Shown in pieces: positions 63,866-64,000 of a stretch of 64,000 bases of DNA. The notes beneath the pieces were generated by a model, which saw nothing but the letters and a program-made list of their open reading frames with translations, had not been told where the DNA came from and ran no database searches. The translations under genes and the position numbers were made by a program. The stretch comes from Thioalkalivibrio sulfidiphilus HL-EbGr7 (GTDB lineage Bacteria; Pseudomonadota; Gammaproteobacteria; Ectothiorhodospirales; Ectothiorhodospiraceae): positions 496,001 through 560,000 of the forward strand of contig NC_011901.1 of assembly GCF_000021985.1 (NCBI RefSeq), written 5' to 3'. Within the stretch, counting starts at the first letter, position 1; every line of letters starts with the position of its first letter.

Positions 63866-64000
63866 ATGAGTGTGAATTTCGAACTGCAGGCAGAACCGCG
63901 TGCGGACCAGGGCAAGGGTGCGAGCCGCCGCCTGCGCCGCGCCGGCAAGGTGCCTGCCATCCTGTACGGAGAGGGCAAGGATCCCCAGCCCATCACCCTG
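63866..64000 (+). CDS. rplY: 50S ribosomal protein L25 (Ctc form), N-terminal part
   Basis: Cut by the window end after 45 codons: [45 protein letters not shown]. The [20 protein letters not shown] block is the 5S rRNA-binding L25 start. ATG 63866 with GGAGAA upstream. Commonly follows prs. Confidence 0.95.

Overview
The window is a GC-rich stretch of a gammaproteobacterial chromosome. Its housekeeping set (glnE, ilvE, waaA, tolC, thiC with a TPP riboswitch, metA, mreBCD, gatCAB, hslO, hemA-prfA-prmC, lolB-ispE-tRNA-Gln-prs-rplY) and its sulfur/haloalkaliphile-like flavour suggest Ectothiorhodospiraceae, probably a Thioalkalivibrio-like organism. That placement is inference from gene content, not from a database search.

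Layout. 1-2.5 kb: end of glnE, ilvE, a GxxExxY-family gene cradled by inverted repeats, and a small zinc-finger protein. 2.5-16 kb: a surface-polysaccharide/LPS island with a GT4 glycosyltransferase whose tail is frameshifted, a methyltransferase, a PP-loop ATPase-like gene, a pyruvyl transferase, three paralogous DxD glycosyltransferases, two ELM1-like proteins and LpxL. Part of it is clearly more AT-rich than the rest. The PP-loop gene is split by a complete 3,372-bp ISL3-family element of the ISPpu12 type (5469-8840), which carries a MerR regulator, a cation efflux protein, a second lspA and the transposase, with 24-bp terminal inverted repeats and an 8-bp target duplication. Deleting the element and one duplicate restores a 407-codon frame. 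16-24.5 kb: waaA, isochorismatase-like protein, tolC, rhodanese, a Pcm-like methyltransferase, polyphosphate:AMP phosphotransferase, thiC. 24.8-44 kb: signalling proteins (GGDEF-EAL, GGDEF, REC-cyclase), a CDGSH/glutamate-synthase-like fusion, two cold-shock genes, metA and neighbours, mltF, uup and small membrane or stress proteins. 44-64 kb: slyD, rnd, mreBCD, gatCAB, hslO, moeB, prmC-prfA-hemA, a TPR lipoprotein, lolB, ispE, tRNA-Gln, prs and the start of rplY.

The most unusual feature is the intergenic DNA. At least fifteen gaps hold long imperfect palindromes whose arms are made of short, tandemly reiterated words. They fall into several word families (GACAGGATTTACATGATTAA-type, TTCAAAATTCAAA-type, CAAGTGGCAAG-type, GGGAAGTGGGAA-type, CGCAGAGGCGCAGAG-type and others). 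Some are concentric: one family is nested inside another, with mirrored order on both arms. In one case the loop of the GACAGGATTT family is occupied by the GxxExxY gene, a predicted PD-(D/E)XK nuclease-fold protein. From 51.4 to 56.4 kb every true intergenic gap holds one. Together this looks like a family of palindromic, possibly mobile, elements that settle at gene ends, often supplying stop codons and C-terminal residues.
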